Assembly: GCA_026874595.1 (NCBI GenBank)
Contig: CM049315.1
Coordinates: 68,457,916 to 68,521,915, forward strand
Direction of reading: 5' to 3'
DNA: 64,000 nucleotides
Origin: Sipunculus nudus
Taxonomy: Eukaryota > Annelida > Sipuncula > Golfingiida > Sipunculidae
Under the pieces are notes generated by a model. That model was not told where the DNA came from and made no database searches. It saw only the letters and a program-made list of their open reading frames with translations. Below are positions 46,776-59,640 of the stretch, piece after piece (within the stretch, counting starts at the first letter, position 1; each line of letters starts with the position of its first letter). A program made the translations under genes and the position numbers.

Positions 46776-49143
46776 GTTGGTAGCACTATATGTTGAAGAG
46801 AATTGGAAATTATATGAATGGTATGTTATCGTTGACCTTTTGGATATCAAATTATATACCCATATACGGACAGGAGAATTATTTAAATCTGTAAGGACTG
46901 AAGAGCGACATTAGAGAGAATCATTGAGGTTTTATTGATATTTCACCCTTTTTCCTTTGATTTTTATTCTTTGCTTGTGCCCCAAAAGTCATTTGAGCTA
47001 AAGGATGGGTCTATATTCTTCATTTTTTGTCCGTCCGTGTTCCGGATTAGAGAAAAATCACAACCGTAAGAGCAGAAAATTTAACTTCACATACTGACAA
47101 TGCCTGTTAGTTCTTTGAGGAATTTAGAACTAGGTCATTTGTTACATAAATTCTCCGATCTTGAACATCTAAGTTTTTAGTTGCATTTTTGAGTGGAGCG
47201 TGGCGGCGAATTGGTGAGGGTATTTACAATTTGTGCCGCCAAGGTTGTGGGTTCACTGTCCCGTTCTGAAATCATACCGATTTTAACACTCCTAACCAAT
47301 AGCATGCGCTCATACAAAAAGGATCGAATGGTTACTGGTCATTGGCGGTAGGCAAATGTAGAACGAATAACCTTCTAACGCTTAGTATTGCTGCTTGGGT
47401 TGCATGTTCTCAAAGGAGTTTAGAAAAGCTACAAGAATGAACAGGCGAGTAAAAACAAATAAGCAAAGTATACATTCGGATGAGACAGACATCACGGTGG
47501 CCTATATATTTTTTACTTTGAGGCCCCAATATGCAGGATTTATCAGCCTTTAATTTAAATTCTGATGCATAGAAACACATACTGCGGTTGTCTTTTTGTT
47601 CGCGAGGGTTCAAACTCGCGATATTCGCGAAAAGAAAATTATCGCGAAAATAAAACTTTCGTGGAAAAGAGTCTACATCTTCAGTGTAAGGTCGAAAGGA
47701 AAAACATTGCTCTTATAAATGATATCAGAGTTTCAAATTATATGTGAATAATGAAAAGTAATTTCCACTCTTCGATATTCACTTTGATTTCTGTACAATT
47801 GTTACGATTTTGCTGAAATGTTATTTAATATATTTAATTCATAAAATAAAGATTAAACTCTATTGAGGTTATTGTTTGTTGAGATCGCGAAAATGGAACC
47901 CTTGCGAAACAACGGAAATGTAAAACTGCAAAATTTTTACCACGCGAATATATGAAGCCAATCACAGTATATTCTAACCATTAGAGCTGGGAAGTACAAA
48001 CGTCACATGCACTAAAGATGAGTTAAAGTGGCAGACTATTTCCACATATATAAGCTCTATTAATAGATATTGCAGCTATACTACTCCAGAGGAAGTTATT
48101 TAAGTCTGATAGGGCCCAAGTCTTACGGAAAACTTGAAGTCTGATTGGCCATCTGGTCGCTGTACAACCTAAAAATTTGGCATCATTTTACATTAAAAAA
48201 AAAAAACAGGTGGCGTCTGTGTGTTTAACCATGCAAATATTGTCCCCTGACGACTGATAAGCAGAACACTCATACATCAATCACCACAGAACAATCAGGA
48301 AAAAACGTTGTTAAACAGAAATTTTTAATATTTAGACTAAATGTATATTTCGTATGGTATTGTGTTTATTTGCCAGTTCCCTTTTCCTGTGCACTACTAT
48401 CTTATATGAGAACCAGACACACACGAAAACACATATATCATCATCATCATCACCAAAAACATATGATATACGAAAGCCAAAATGATAACTGAGACTTTTT
48501 TTGCTTTTTCAGACATAAACTTTTATTTTAATTTAGAATTATTTAATTATTTAAATACGTTTTTGGGGAAACACAAACACAGATCAGATACACACATGTA
48601 CGCGCCTCATCGTCGCACATAACACTAACATTGTCTTGCATTTTGCGCTTTTACTTCGCCTTTACCCTGTAGTTGTATGTAATTAATAATCATACATGAT
48701 AAGCATCTACGGTATTTGAAATAATGTCGCATAAAGAACATGATGAAAATATGTTTTTTTTTATTTCCGCCTCATTGTCAAGGCTCGCATCAATGCTACT
48801 CTCATATCGAATATAGCGGTGTCAATACGTGTATTATTTAATATTGCGTACTATGTGGACGAGGCTAAGACTTGGTCAGTTCTGAACCTTAGCCCCCGTG
48901 CTCTCTGCTCCAACCACGCTGTGCTATATCTTGGATACTGGTCTACTCCGCATATATATATACAGTTACTCTTCTCTCTGATCCAGCAAACCAGGTCCTG
49001 GAGCAGTTGTTTCCGTGGACCCGTGGCTCCGCCTGTGGCCACTTCATGCTTCACGCAGCTCCTGTCAACTCATCGTCACGGTCGTGGTGTACAGACTTGT
49101 ACAGACTTGTAACAATGCCTAGTGGACTTTTTCCGCTCCTTGT
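46776..49143. other. Non-coding flank 3' of PLK4-like D
   Basis: Near-identical to 340-2718 of unit 1. It includes the tRNA-like SINE relic at about 47190-47310 and a deletion of about 25 bases, relative to unit 1, in the presumed 3' untranslated region near 49075. No gene. Confidence 0.6.
47190..47310 (+). repeat. tRNA-like SINE relic, unit 3 copy
   Basis: Orthologous to 755-870, with the same A-box-like and B-box-like segments. Confidence 0.45.
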
Positions 49144-51954
49144 TTAAGACGTCTGTGCTGTCCTCAGCTTGTGAAGCACTGCGGGTAAAGTGTCCATCTT
49201 CTGTCTCACCTCCAACGGAATAAAGTCATTCTCCTTAAAACTGTAAGATACAGAAAGAGAGAATAAGATGTAAACCCAGATTTATATATACTGTGAGCAA
49301 ATAAATATGGCTAAATGAACTGAGACATAGATTCTGGTATTGACAAAATGATTCTTATCAAGCTATTTTGTCTGATTTTAAGGTTTAATTATTTCTATAT
49401 TGGCTGTGGAGCTAATCGACTTGAATATGATTATAGTCAATTTAAATACCTAGCTTCGCTGTGATATGCTAGGCTTGGTATTGAGCTTGTATTTGTCAAG
49501 ATTTTTACATTATTTATATTATTATATTTTATATAAGTTATATTAGGGTTAAGGAAATACGTACCTAGCTGTGAATCCATTAGCACCCGTGTACTTGATG
49601 ACCATTGGACTGGGTTGAAGTTTAAGTTCTGAACCGTCAACAAACTGGACAGACACTTCCTTGTTGGACCACTGAGTGCTACATCCGATACCAGGGACAA
49701 ATACTTTACACAGGACCGCTGGTTCTACCAGACACCAATTGTTGCTGCTTGCTGACGATGAAGCAGACGATGGTGAAGGAGGCGCCCCCTGGTTTGGCGG
49801 GAATTCCGGAGACGCCGCCAAGTTTGTAGGTGGATTGGATGACAAAGATGATGTCCTCGTTGAACAGCTGGTTTGTGGAGATGCTTTCTTTTCTAAGTTC
49901 GACGACTCTGTCCGAAGAGACGAAACACGTGAACCCGGAGCTGTGTACCTCGGATTTAAGGAGGGCTGGCCTTGTTGGCAGGAGGACGGCTGCAAAAGTA
50001 AAGATACCAGATGATTAGTCTGAGCATGCGTGATCACACCAAATTTGCGAATAATAATATTATCCTAATATTTTGTATCATTTGTCTTCACTGAGGTCAA
50101 TAATGATTTTCGCATTAAAATAAACATTAAGGGACCAGTCGGTATTCTAGTATCTTTAAATTAACTGGAACAAATTATTGTTGTAAATTGATACTATATC
50201 GGACGTTAACTTAACCTTTTACCAAATGTTGTATGTAGAAATCGCTTCGTTTAATCATTGTAAAAAAATGTATACCTCGGATAAACTCTGATTTTTTGCT
50301 AAGATTTTATAGAAATGCTGTAATGCTTGTCTCACCTTCCGATCACTACTGGGAAGCAGGTGGCATTTGATCTTGATCCTCCGTTCATCCCCATTGTCAT
50401 CAGGGAGACGAGGTTTAGACATTTCTGACGATACTGAAAAGACAAAATAAATTTGTAAGTGAAAGGTTAATTAAACAACCTTGCATATGCCAAACAGCGT
50501 TGAATAATATGCACTTGTATATATGATTCTTTTTTTATAGCAATTATTAAACGAGGAAGAAAATTTTAAGTACCGGTTATTTCAATAGGTCTGATTAAGA
50601 TCTTTTATCAAGTTCAGTCTACATTAGTTGTAAATTCTTATCTTCATCGCATAACTGTAGATCTCCTTGTTCTTCGGGTCCAGTTGTTGAAAGCTGGTGT
50701 CAGTCTCCAGTGTGATAGAATTCCCGTTACTCTGAGTGATGATTGTGACGTCATCGCTGCTGCGGACCTTGACGCCGTCATAAAATGCCGCCTCAAAGTC
50801 ACAGTTATCGTTCTCCATCAGCATACATTTGGCTTGGTCCGTGTACATGGTCACTTTCGGTGTTCTCGACTTGACCAGTACAACAAACCTGAAACATTTA
50901 TCACAAATAATGTTACATTGCAAATGAACCAGAAAACAGAAAGAAAATAATAATTGTTTTAAACGAATTTTTAAGAAATTTGTAAGAAATCAACTTGTTT
51001 TCATGTCCTTTAAATATCAATTATTCAGTTTTTTTTCGGTATTTTGAATATAATCACCTTGCCGCATGCTGGTACTTCTTCCAGTATTTCTGGGGCAGCC
51101 TGTCGTGGCTGAACTCTCTGACGGAGCCTGCTGCAGGGCTGACTGGGCTGTCACTGACTGTCGTGTTGTCACACTGGGGCTGATAGACCTGGACCACGTG
51201 ACCATCAGGGCTGATCTTCATCACTTCTTTCACGATCTCCAGGTCCTGTTTATTTCTGAGAATCTCCAAGTACACGCTGCAGTCGTCTGTGATCGTCATC
51301 TGTAAAGGGAAAAAATGTGAATATAGAAATGATTCTCAGTAACTATCGCATTTTATCAATTATCTATAGGTTTCCCAGTTTAGCTAAAGAACAAATCCAG
51401 TATCTATATTACAAATATTGATAAATAACTGTTTTCTTTAAATAGTACAAGAAACATTACAAGAATATATCGATGTCAAGTTTGACTCGTTTCCGAGGCT
51501 CTCGTGATGATAAATGTACAACCTTTGAAATAACCTTATATTTATAATGCAGAGAAAACTAGAACTTACCACAAGACTGCAAATTTTCTGACGAAAAGGC
51601 TCCAGGCGAAAAGACGTGAGAGGAAGAGTCGGACAATTGTCCACGTGACCATAGGTGACGTCATCCACTGAGGCGGAACACCTTCCTCCCTGGCTGTAAC
51701 TGGACACCTGAATAAACATTAAAATTAAATTATGGTGTATTGCTTTATGGAATAATTCAAATGTCACATGTTTCTGTACAGTATATGTACATAAATATGT
51801 CTTAAGTTCAACCAAATTATATATTTTCATTTTCTGTCAACGTTATGATTAAAATGTAAATAGGCTTTAATGAATGAATTAAAATGTGTTCTCAGTTAAC
51901 TTGTATTTTTTACATTTTTTTAAAGTTCAGACTAACCACATTTTGAACTCCCAT
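49144..51954 (-). pseudogene. PLK4-like: PLK4-like D (A type) with splice and frame lesions
   Basis: Exon equivalents: 51954-51937, 51707-51570, 51299-51058, 50888-50642, 50433-50336, 49989-49565, 49240-49144. It is near-identical to gene A. Two lesions differ from A. The intron 4 donor GTAAGA has become ATAAGA, so readthrough would end after AMKIRIYN, shortly past PB2. A single A is missing near 49963 in exon 6 (425 instead of 426 bases), giving a stop about 11 codons into that exon and removing PB3. Everything else is open, and the exon 1 donor is still GT (GTTAGT). Either a fresh pseudogene, or a copy that makes only PB1-PB2. The homopolymer loss could also be an assembly error; the donor change is a simple substitution. 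Confidence 0.8.
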
Positions 51955-52007
51955 TGTTGTGTGTTGTCTCGTCTAATGATTCTGCTAGACCTTCAGAATA
52001 AGATCAA

Positions 52008-52184
52008 GTTATATATAATTATAACGGCTGAGGCGGGTAGTTATATATATCCTTAACTGAGCTCTCGTCGAGAACATCTGATGGATTCTGAGGACCGTTC
52101 ATTTTATTTATTCACATTAAAGTTAAGAAACATGTTTTACCTCGCCCGCCCCGACCCGTTTGATCTTGTTTTGTAAATCACGTG
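52008..52184 (-). promoter_or_regulatory. Promoter equivalent of PLK4-like D
   Basis: The TATA box (TATATAAC, 52015-52008) and CACGTG E-box (52179-52184) are retained exactly as in gene A, so the copy may still be transcribed despite its coding lesions. Confidence 0.45.
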
Positions 52185-54619
52185 ACCTCTTGGGTTAATC
52201 AGTCGGGTGTATCGTTGTAGAGTAAGATATAATTAACAGTAATCAGATCAGTCGCTGCGAGCGAGTAAGGACGGAGCAATCATCCTGAACGTAATTAGTG
52301 CACATGATAATGAGAACATAAGCAATAATGATGATAAATGGTACTGCTGTACTATTTTCTCATACTTTTTGTTTTCACAGTATTTATTCAAAAATTGCTT
52401 ATACATAACGACTAGAGATATAAAAATTTTAATGCTGTTCGCTATTACGTTTACATGGATCTGCTTCATATATGCTCTCCACTTCTAGTATATATATATA
52501 TATATCCAGGAAAAAATAAATCTCGAACGTGATAAAATTTAATTGAACTCTACAATTGAACTATCTACGTCTAATATATATATATCTATCTATATATATA
52601 TATATATATATATATAATATCACACCCATCGCTCACACATACAAATGACTATAATTAAGGCAGGGTGCCAAACTGGTCTTCTATGTGTCAGTAAGAGTCA
52701 TCAACACCAAAACAGCAAAAAATAACACACAGTTTTCTTTTGGTCACAGTGCAGGTTTATAACTTCGATCCAAATACAAAAAAAATATCACAGACCACAC
52801 ACGACAAAAAAATATACACCACACACACATGTACAGACACACGAATACATCAATATAACGTAGTGTGCCAAATTAGGTGTCCATGTACCCGACAAAGGTC
52901 ACCAAACGTAAGACAGTGGGAATTAAACAACAAAATTGAAAGCGACACTAAAATAATTAGGTGTAATCCATGGACAATAAGAATGTACAAATACATGTAC
53001 CTATGTTACATCTACTAACCAATATTTTCTAAGGTGTGTTCCGCAAGTAACTTTGGCGATTATTCCCTTATGCTTAAACAAGATCACGAAGTAGTGTGAC
53101 TAAAGCTGGTAATATGGACACCTCACTGTGGAACAGACTATAATAATAATGATAATGATAATAATAATATTAATAAAAATAATAATGATTTAAAAAGATC
53201 CCCTTTTCTTAGCAAATTAGATAAAGATAAGTAATAATATCACTTGAACACATATAGAAAAGTCTCGAAGAAGTAGAAAAAAACACACGCACCAGAAAAA
53301 TACGCAAGAACAATGCTAATTTTAAACTTTATTCTTACAAACAACAAATAGAATCTGCAGTACAATGGTCCATGTTATTCAAGAATACAAGCGGATAAAA
53401 GGATTACACACAATAGAAACTGACACGCGATTCATTTGTTTATTTCGGTTCAACAAGGTCAGTTGTACATTTCAGGCCACACCTGCTACAATGAAAATGA
53501 CAAGTCGTTGTTGTGAACACCAAAAACAATAAATAAAGTCACGGAGATACCAGACATAGGTGTGACACTGGTTATAATAACAATTTGATCGCATAATATG
53601 ATAATGGGTGGTCCAAAGGTCATGAATCAAGGTGCCGCCATCTTGTCACTCTTGGGCAGTTTCTTTTGTTGCCAAAATCCAAAATGGCGCCTGTTTATAA
53701 TTTTAAAAAAATTTGAGAATTATGTTTTTACTCAATGTAATTAAAATTATATTTAATAAAATTCAAGATGGCGTCTGTAAATATTGAAAAAAAATCATAG
53801 AATGGTTGCAAATGAAGCGTTCCCCCGGTGTAATTACAATTTTGTTTCTAAAAATGGTAATCAGTAGCATGTAGACAATGAATGAAGCGGGTGCTACTAC
53901 GTCTTACGTGGGAAATCTCTGCTTTGGCGCCAAAATCCAAGATGGCCTGTATGAAACCCTAAAACAGCGTGTGGTGGTGGAACCTGATCTTTAAAATGGC
54001 AATTGATTATTAAACGATTAAAACTGTAACGTAAATAAAACTTTTGTCACTTTTGCTTCTTTCTACCGTATATTGATTTTTAATGGCCAAACAAAAAGCC
54101 GAACTTAGAAGAAAAAAAAAACAAAAACATAAAGACAAAAAAAGTAACAGAATTCTTAAGCAGAAAAAAAGAAATACTAACTTTTAATATGTGTGTTTTC
54201 TGAAAGAATTGTGTTTGATAGCTGACTGTTTCTGCCATGAACGATTTCAGTGTGACAAAATAATTGTGATATGGTAAACGTTTCGGGAGCTCTATGCGCA
54301 TGCGCAATAAGTCGTATGTGCCACACGGACAGTGTTGGTGGCATTTTTATTGATGCAGAATGGAACGTACAATCTTATGTAACGAACGACCATTCTATGG
54401 GAATGATTGTTCCTCCTGATCTGATCGAGTATTACAAATCTGTTTGTGTCTATAGGAATCATTTATTATCAAATTCCTTATTTAAAGGGATTGTTATTAT
54501 TTATAAAGTGTATCAAGCCACGTCAATGTGCTGTTTTCGGGTCCAAGGAAATGATGAATCAAGTTATCATAACAAAATATATATCGCCACCCATACTTTT
54601 CATTCTTCGTTCTCGCTTT
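52185..54619. other. Non-coding intergenic sequence, unit 3
   Basis: Matches 5764-6150 and 7318-9335 of unit 1; the intervening 1.1 kb is missing at the (TA)n run near 52573-52617. It contains a (TAA)n-like tract near 53139-53175, the three ATGGC motifs at 53680-53945 and the NRF1-like palindrome at about 54294-54306. No gene. Confidence 0.55.
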
Positions 54620-55489
54620 GCGTTTTGAACATAAATTTTGTAATTGAGAAAAATAATCAGATTCTGTAACACTAGGCAGCGTGAAATGTCTAGGGGAATG
54701 AATAAAGCATTGTTTACAAGATTTATCTCAGTGTTTTTTTGTTATTGTTTTAACATTTGAACATGGCAGATTTCAAACCTGAGACATTTGTTGACGATCC
54801 CGACCCTGTTGCGTTTAGGACAACACTTCGGGCTACGTGTGAAAAGCCTTGTATCATTGCTAAAATCATGCAAGATCTAGTTAGCAAAGGTTTAATTGAA
54901 GAAAAAGAAATGGAAACATAAAAAAATGACAGCCTTGCTATGCAGTTGGAATTTAAAAAAATTAGAAATGCAAAATGAGCTAGAATTAAAAGAGAAAGAA
55001 AAAGAAATTGAGTTAAAACGACTGGAGTTATAAAGACTTAAACTAGAACATGGTCTACTTGCTGCCCCAACTCACCGTTTTGATGTTGCTGAACATATCA
55101 GACTTATCCCACCTTTTCAAGAAAAAGAGGTTGATAAATATTTCTTACACTTTGAGAAGGTAGCTGAAAATTTAAAATGGCCTATGGAAAATTGGACTAT
55201 GCTATTCTCAGTGTATTGACTGGCAAGGCCATAGAAATTTATACAGAGCTTTCAGTAGAAGCCGCTGTTGACTATGACCTGGTTAAACGGTTAATCCTAA
55301 AAGGTTACGAGTTAGTTCCGGAGGCTTACCGCCAGTAATTAAGAAATTGGGAAAAGCGCAGAGAACAGACCTACGTCGAATTTGCTAGGACAAAAGAGCA
55401 GTTGTTTGATCGCTGGTGTAGTTCTAAAAATGTAATGAAAGATTATGACAATTTGCGCCAGTTGATTTTGCGTGAAGAATTTAAGCGCT

Positions 55490-56180
55490 CCATTGAAGAT
55501 AAATGCTTTTTTTTTCTTGAGTGGGTTACCTTTATGGACAAACTCTCCTTAGTGTCAGAGAGTGTATATGTGACAGGAGACCTAAATTTTCACACTGATG
55601 ATCCAGGCAATAGAGATGCTCAGCAGCTTGTCAGTCACCTAGATGCCCTTGGTTTTTATACAGCATGTCACTCAGCCCACACACAAAAGGGGTCATACAT
55701 TAGATGTGCTTATCACTCGGGAAGATGATCCTACCTTAATGGGTGTACCATCCATACTTGACCCATGCCTTGGGGATTCTGCAGGACATAACTGTAGTGA
55801 TGATTTGGCTGTGCTGTTTGGTGTAGACATAAAGAAACCAGGCTGTGTACGCAAGGAGGTCAGTTACAGAAAACTGCGCGCCATCAGTGTATATGATTTT
55901 CAGCATGATGCATCACTGTCCCCAGCCATCCATGACCTGGACAAGTCTCTTGACACCTTAGTGCAGGCATACAACACCACTCTGGCAAGTCTCATTGATA
56001 AGCATGCACCGCTTATCACCAAGCAGACAACCCTCAGGCCCCATGCTCCTTGGTATACCGAGGAGCTACGGGAGGAAAAGCACAAGAAAAGGAGTCTGTA
56101 CACCACCAGCTCTTCAAAGAACAGTGCAAGGCAGTAAATAGAAAGCTCCATCGGGCAAAGCAGGATTTCTATACCATCAA
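55490..56180 (+). pseudogene. LINE endonuclease C-terminal part, frameshifted
   Basis: An APE-type endonuclease remnant (VTGDLNFHTDD, then HTLDVLITR) continues in three frames because of shifts near 55690 and 56085-56100. The downstream linker between endonuclease and reverse transcriptase is recognisable (APWYTEELREEKHKKRS). The N-terminal endonuclease residues are absent, so it cannot be active. Confidence 0.75.
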
Positions 56181-56189
56181 GATTTCTGA

Positions 56190-57992
56190 GTGCGAAATTT
56201 GTTTGCACTGGCCAGGAAGCTTATGGGTGAGTCTGACAAAGGGACTTTGCCTAACCACAGGTCGTCTAGAGAACTAGCTGATCGCTTTGGTGAGTTTTTC
56301 ATAAACAAAATTACTACCAAACGCAATAACATCAGCTTTGAGAGCTCAACAGCCTTCGATGTAGAAGCAGAGCCAGTCTATGATGGTGTGCCTCTCACAG
56401 AGTTCACTCCTGTTACAGAAGAGGAGGTACAGAGATTGGTCTCAAAAGCGCCTTGCAAGTCATGTGACCTTGACCCCCTCCCTACTTGGCTCATCAAGGA
56501 GTGCTCCACTCAGCTAACCCCACTGATCACCGCTATCATTAATAGATCCCTGACCACTTCTACAGTACCAGCATCCTTCAAGACAGCTCTAGTCAGACCA
56601 CTGCTCAAGAAGAAAGGGCTGGACCAGGACACTTTAAAAAACTACAGGCCTGTGTCGAACTTGCCATTTATTTCCAAGCTGATGGAGAAGGCAGTATCTA
56701 GTCGCATAGAGAACCACCTACAAAAATACCATCTCCACGATGACTTCCAGTCCGCATACCGCGTCGGTCACTCTACAGAGTCGGCACTGCTGAAGGTCCA
56801 GGCAGATATTATGGAGTCTCTTGACCATGGAAACTGTGTCGTTCTCGTTATGCTGGACCTCTCGGCAGCGTTCGACACTATTGACCATAACATCCTACTG
56901 GACCGCCTTCGTCACCGCTTTGGTATTACTTCACGAGCACTGGACTGGTTTCGCTCATACTTTGAGGGTAGGACACAATGTGTGGCCATAGGGGACGCCA
57001 AGTCAACTCCGCAGGTGTTGCAGTATGGTGTACCTCAAGGATCAGTGCTGGGGCCAAAGGCATATTGTATATATACCAGACCTGTTTCTGATATCATAAG
57101 GAACCATGGTTTCAAATATCACTGCTATGCAGATGATTCACAGGTCTACACTATGGCCAAACCATTAGAAAACTGGGATGATATATTCTCCCGAATCCAG
57201 GTGTTAGCGGAGGAAGTGAAGGGATGGATGAACAGGAATATGTTAAAGTTAAATCAAGATAAGACAGAGGTCATCATTTTCCACCCTAAGCAGTGCGAAA
57301 ATCTGTTCAGAGATTTAAGTGTTACCATTGCAAGTCACCGTATTGCCCCAGCTAAACAGGTCAAGAACCTTGGCCTGGTGCAGGATTGTCATCTCACCAT
57401 GGCATCCCAAATAAATGCCATTAGCAGGACCTGCTATTTTCAGCTGCGGAACATCGGTGCCATCCGGAAGTACATTACAGCAGATGCGTGCAGGACACTA
57501 GTTCAAGCCACTATCACATCGAGGCTGGACTATGCCAACTCTCTGCTATATGGAATACCACGCACCCTTATGAATCGCCTACTGAGAGTACAAAATGCTG
57601 CTGCCAGGCTTATCACAAGGACACGCAGAAGGGACCACATCTCACCTGTGATGGCCAGTCTTCATTGGCTTCCGGTGGAATACAGATGCAAGTTCAAGGT
57701 CCTGGTGTTCACATACCAAGCACTTGCAGGCATTGCTCCACAATACATCTGTGACCTTGTGCAACGCCGCCTACCTGCTCGGACTCTAAGATCCTCCTCA
57801 AAGTCCTTGCTTGTCGTACCAAAAACGCGGACTGTAACATATGGTGACCGTAGTTTTAAAGCGGCTGCACCAACACTTTGGAATGAACTTCCTGACATTT
57901 TAAGGGATGCACCATCGCTCTTGGCTTTCCGCAAAGGACTAAAAACCCATCTCTTTAAACAGGCACACACACTGATAAATAGCGCCAAATAG
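56190..57992 (+). CDS. LINE reverse transcriptase (600 aa open frame)
   Basis: Motifs in order: KNYRPVSNLPFISKLMEK, HSTESALLKVQADIMESLDH, MLDLSAAFDTIDHNILLDRL, GVPQGSVLGP and the catalytic HCYADDSQVY. A thumb and C-terminal domain follow (TRRRDHISPVMASLHWLPVE, then YGDRSFKAAAPTLWNELPDI), typical of CR1/L2-type ORF2. The frame is intact, but the Met at 56190 is internal: the true ORF2 began in the endonuclease now lost by truncation. It uses more GC than the surrounding DNA, in line with a recent insertion. Confidence 0.9.
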   Translation: MRNLFALARKLMGESDKGTLPNHRSSRELADRFGEFFINKITTKRNNISFESSTAFDVEAEPVYDGVPLTEFTPVTEEEVQRLVSKAPCKSCDLDPLPTWLIKECSTQLTPLITAIINRSLTTSTVPASFKTALVRPLLKKKGLDQDTLKNYRPVSNLPFISKLMEKAVSSRIENHLQKYHLHDDFQSAYRVGHSTESALLKVQADIMESLDHGNCVVLVMLDLSAAFDTIDHNILLDRLRHRFGITSRALDWFRSYFEGRTQCVAIGDAKSTPQVLQYGVPQGSVLGPKAYCIYTRPVSDIIRNHGFKYHCYADDSQVYTMAKPLENWDDIFSRIQVLAEEVKGWMNRNMLKLNQDKTEVIIFHPKQCENLFRDLSVTIASHRIAPAKQVKNLGLVQDCHLTMASQINAISRTCYFQLRNIGAIRKYITADACRTLVQATITSRLDYANSLLYGIPRTLMNRLLRVQNAAARLITRTRRRDHISPVMASLHWLPVEYRCKFKVLVFTYQALAGIAPQYICDLVQRRLPARTLRSSSKSLLVVPKTRTVTYGDRSFKAAAPTLWNELPDILRDAPSLLAFRKGLKTHLFKQAHTLINSAK

Positions 57993-59640
57993 TGAGAGTG
58001 CGAGTCACTATGTTTTACTGCAGAGGACTTCATTTTTAATCAGCATTATAGCCATGAACTGAGTGGAATAATTACTTTTATCATCTCTTATCCTATTGCT
58101 TTTATCATATATTAATTTTTTACTTTAAATGGAGTTTCGGTTTTAACTTGGAGACTAGGTTTTTAAATCTAGTCTCTAAATGGATATTAGTGTTTTTTTT
58201 CAACTCTTTCATTTTACATGACTGCCTAATGTAAAGCGCTTTAGAGCGATAATCTTATTGGATAAAGCGCTATAAAAATGTTGTAATATAATAATATAAT
58301 AATAATAAAAGCAGATGTTAAAACTTTTCTTGATGAGAAAAGTACTGAAACACTTGGCATTGCTGCTCAATTAGCTGATGATTATTCATTAACACTCAGA
58401 ATATCCTTTACTAGCAAATCAAACCAGTCATTCACAAACAAGAAAGTAAATCAGTATGGTGAAAGGAAGTTTAAAGCGCAGTCACCCAGTACTAGTAGTC
58501 CTGATAATCCAGCAAAGTCCATTGCTACACCTCAGTATACGTCAACTGTGTCTGGATCCAACCAAGGCCAGTCATTTTCAAAGAAAATCTGTAATTACTG
58601 CAAGAAGGAAGGTCATCTAAATTCTGACTGTTGAAAACTTGCGAATAAAACAAATAGAAAACCTTCTAATTTTGTTTCAAAATCTCTGCATAGCATAGTA
58701 CAAGAGCCAGGCCCTTTTTATGTAAATAAGGGGTACAACTCCTTTATTGACTCTGCAAAAGAGTTTGATGCAACGGAGGCCAACGTGCCGTCTGACCCCA
58801 AAGAAGAATCCGTAGCTTGCGGGGTAAAAACCTCAGTTGATTCCTGCGAGGAATTTAATAAAGCTAGGTCCATTTAAGTCTCCTGCGAGGAGTATTCTCT
58901 GAATAAGGAAGTCCTTTTATGACCCTGCGAGAGTATTTCAAATGAGGCCAGGTCCTCTTATGACAAACAGAAGTTTGTTTCTGTTGAGGAAAATTCCTCT
59001 GTTGACTCCCATGAGGAGTGTGATGAAAAAAAGGATGTAGATTCCTTAAATGACTCTGCAAAAGAGTTTATGACTGACACCTTCAATGTCAGTTCTTTGT
59101 TTAATGAAACTGAGGTAGTATATTCCTCTCCTGACTCTGAAATGGAGTTATTTGAGCCATTCATACATGATGGTTTTGTATCACTTTCAAGTGATTTTTC
59201 AGACTCTACCCCTATTAGAATTTTGAGGGACACTGGTTCAGGCCAAACCCTCATGTTAGCAAACACTTTACCTTTTTCTAATAGGTCTTTTACTGGTGCA
59301 CATGCACTTGTTAATGTTGTGTTTTCCGACAAGCACACTTCAGTTCCGCTTCACAGTATACATTTAAAGTCAGATTTGATTTCTGGGAATATTACTGTGG
59401 GCATTAGAACTACTTTACCCTTTTAGGGAATTCGGTTTCTGCTAGGCAATGATGTTGCCGGTGACAAAGTACAGCCTGTACCATTAGTGACAGAAAAGCC
59501 GTATATGACCAAACTGGGTAATTTGTCAACAAAAAAAAAACAATAACTTCTTTATTCATTCCCCTAGACATTTTACGCTGCCTATAGTGTTACAGAATCT
59601 AATTTTTTTTCTCAATTACAATATTTATGTTCATCACGCA

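Larger units (their letters stand above)
55490..58306 (+). mobile_element. 5'-truncated CR1/L2-type LINE
   Basis: The site is uninterrupted in unit 1 (10230-10250), which fixes both ends: left after TTTAAGCGCT, right before AAAAGCAGATG. The element starts inside the endonuclease domain (GDLNFHTDD), continues through reverse transcriptase and ends with a 3' untranslated region containing AAAGCGCTATAAAAATG and a TAATA-rich tail. No clear target duplication; a few target bases appear lost. The classification rests on reverse transcriptase motif style and 3' end. Confidence 0.88.
54620..59640 (+). pseudogene. Decayed gag-protease relic between inverted repeats, unit 3 copy, split by a LINE
   Basis: Orthologous to 9336-11543. 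The gag frame starts at 54764; relative to unit 1 it has lost about 32 bases near 54808 and retains a short segment near 54870 that unit 1 lacks. The CCHC knuckle lies near 58590-58630 (CNYCKKEGHLNSDC) and the protease DTG near 59228. The inverted repeats are at about 54620-54706 and 59550-59638. The LINE at 55490-58306 interrupts the capsid-like part. Not functional. Confidence 0.7.
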
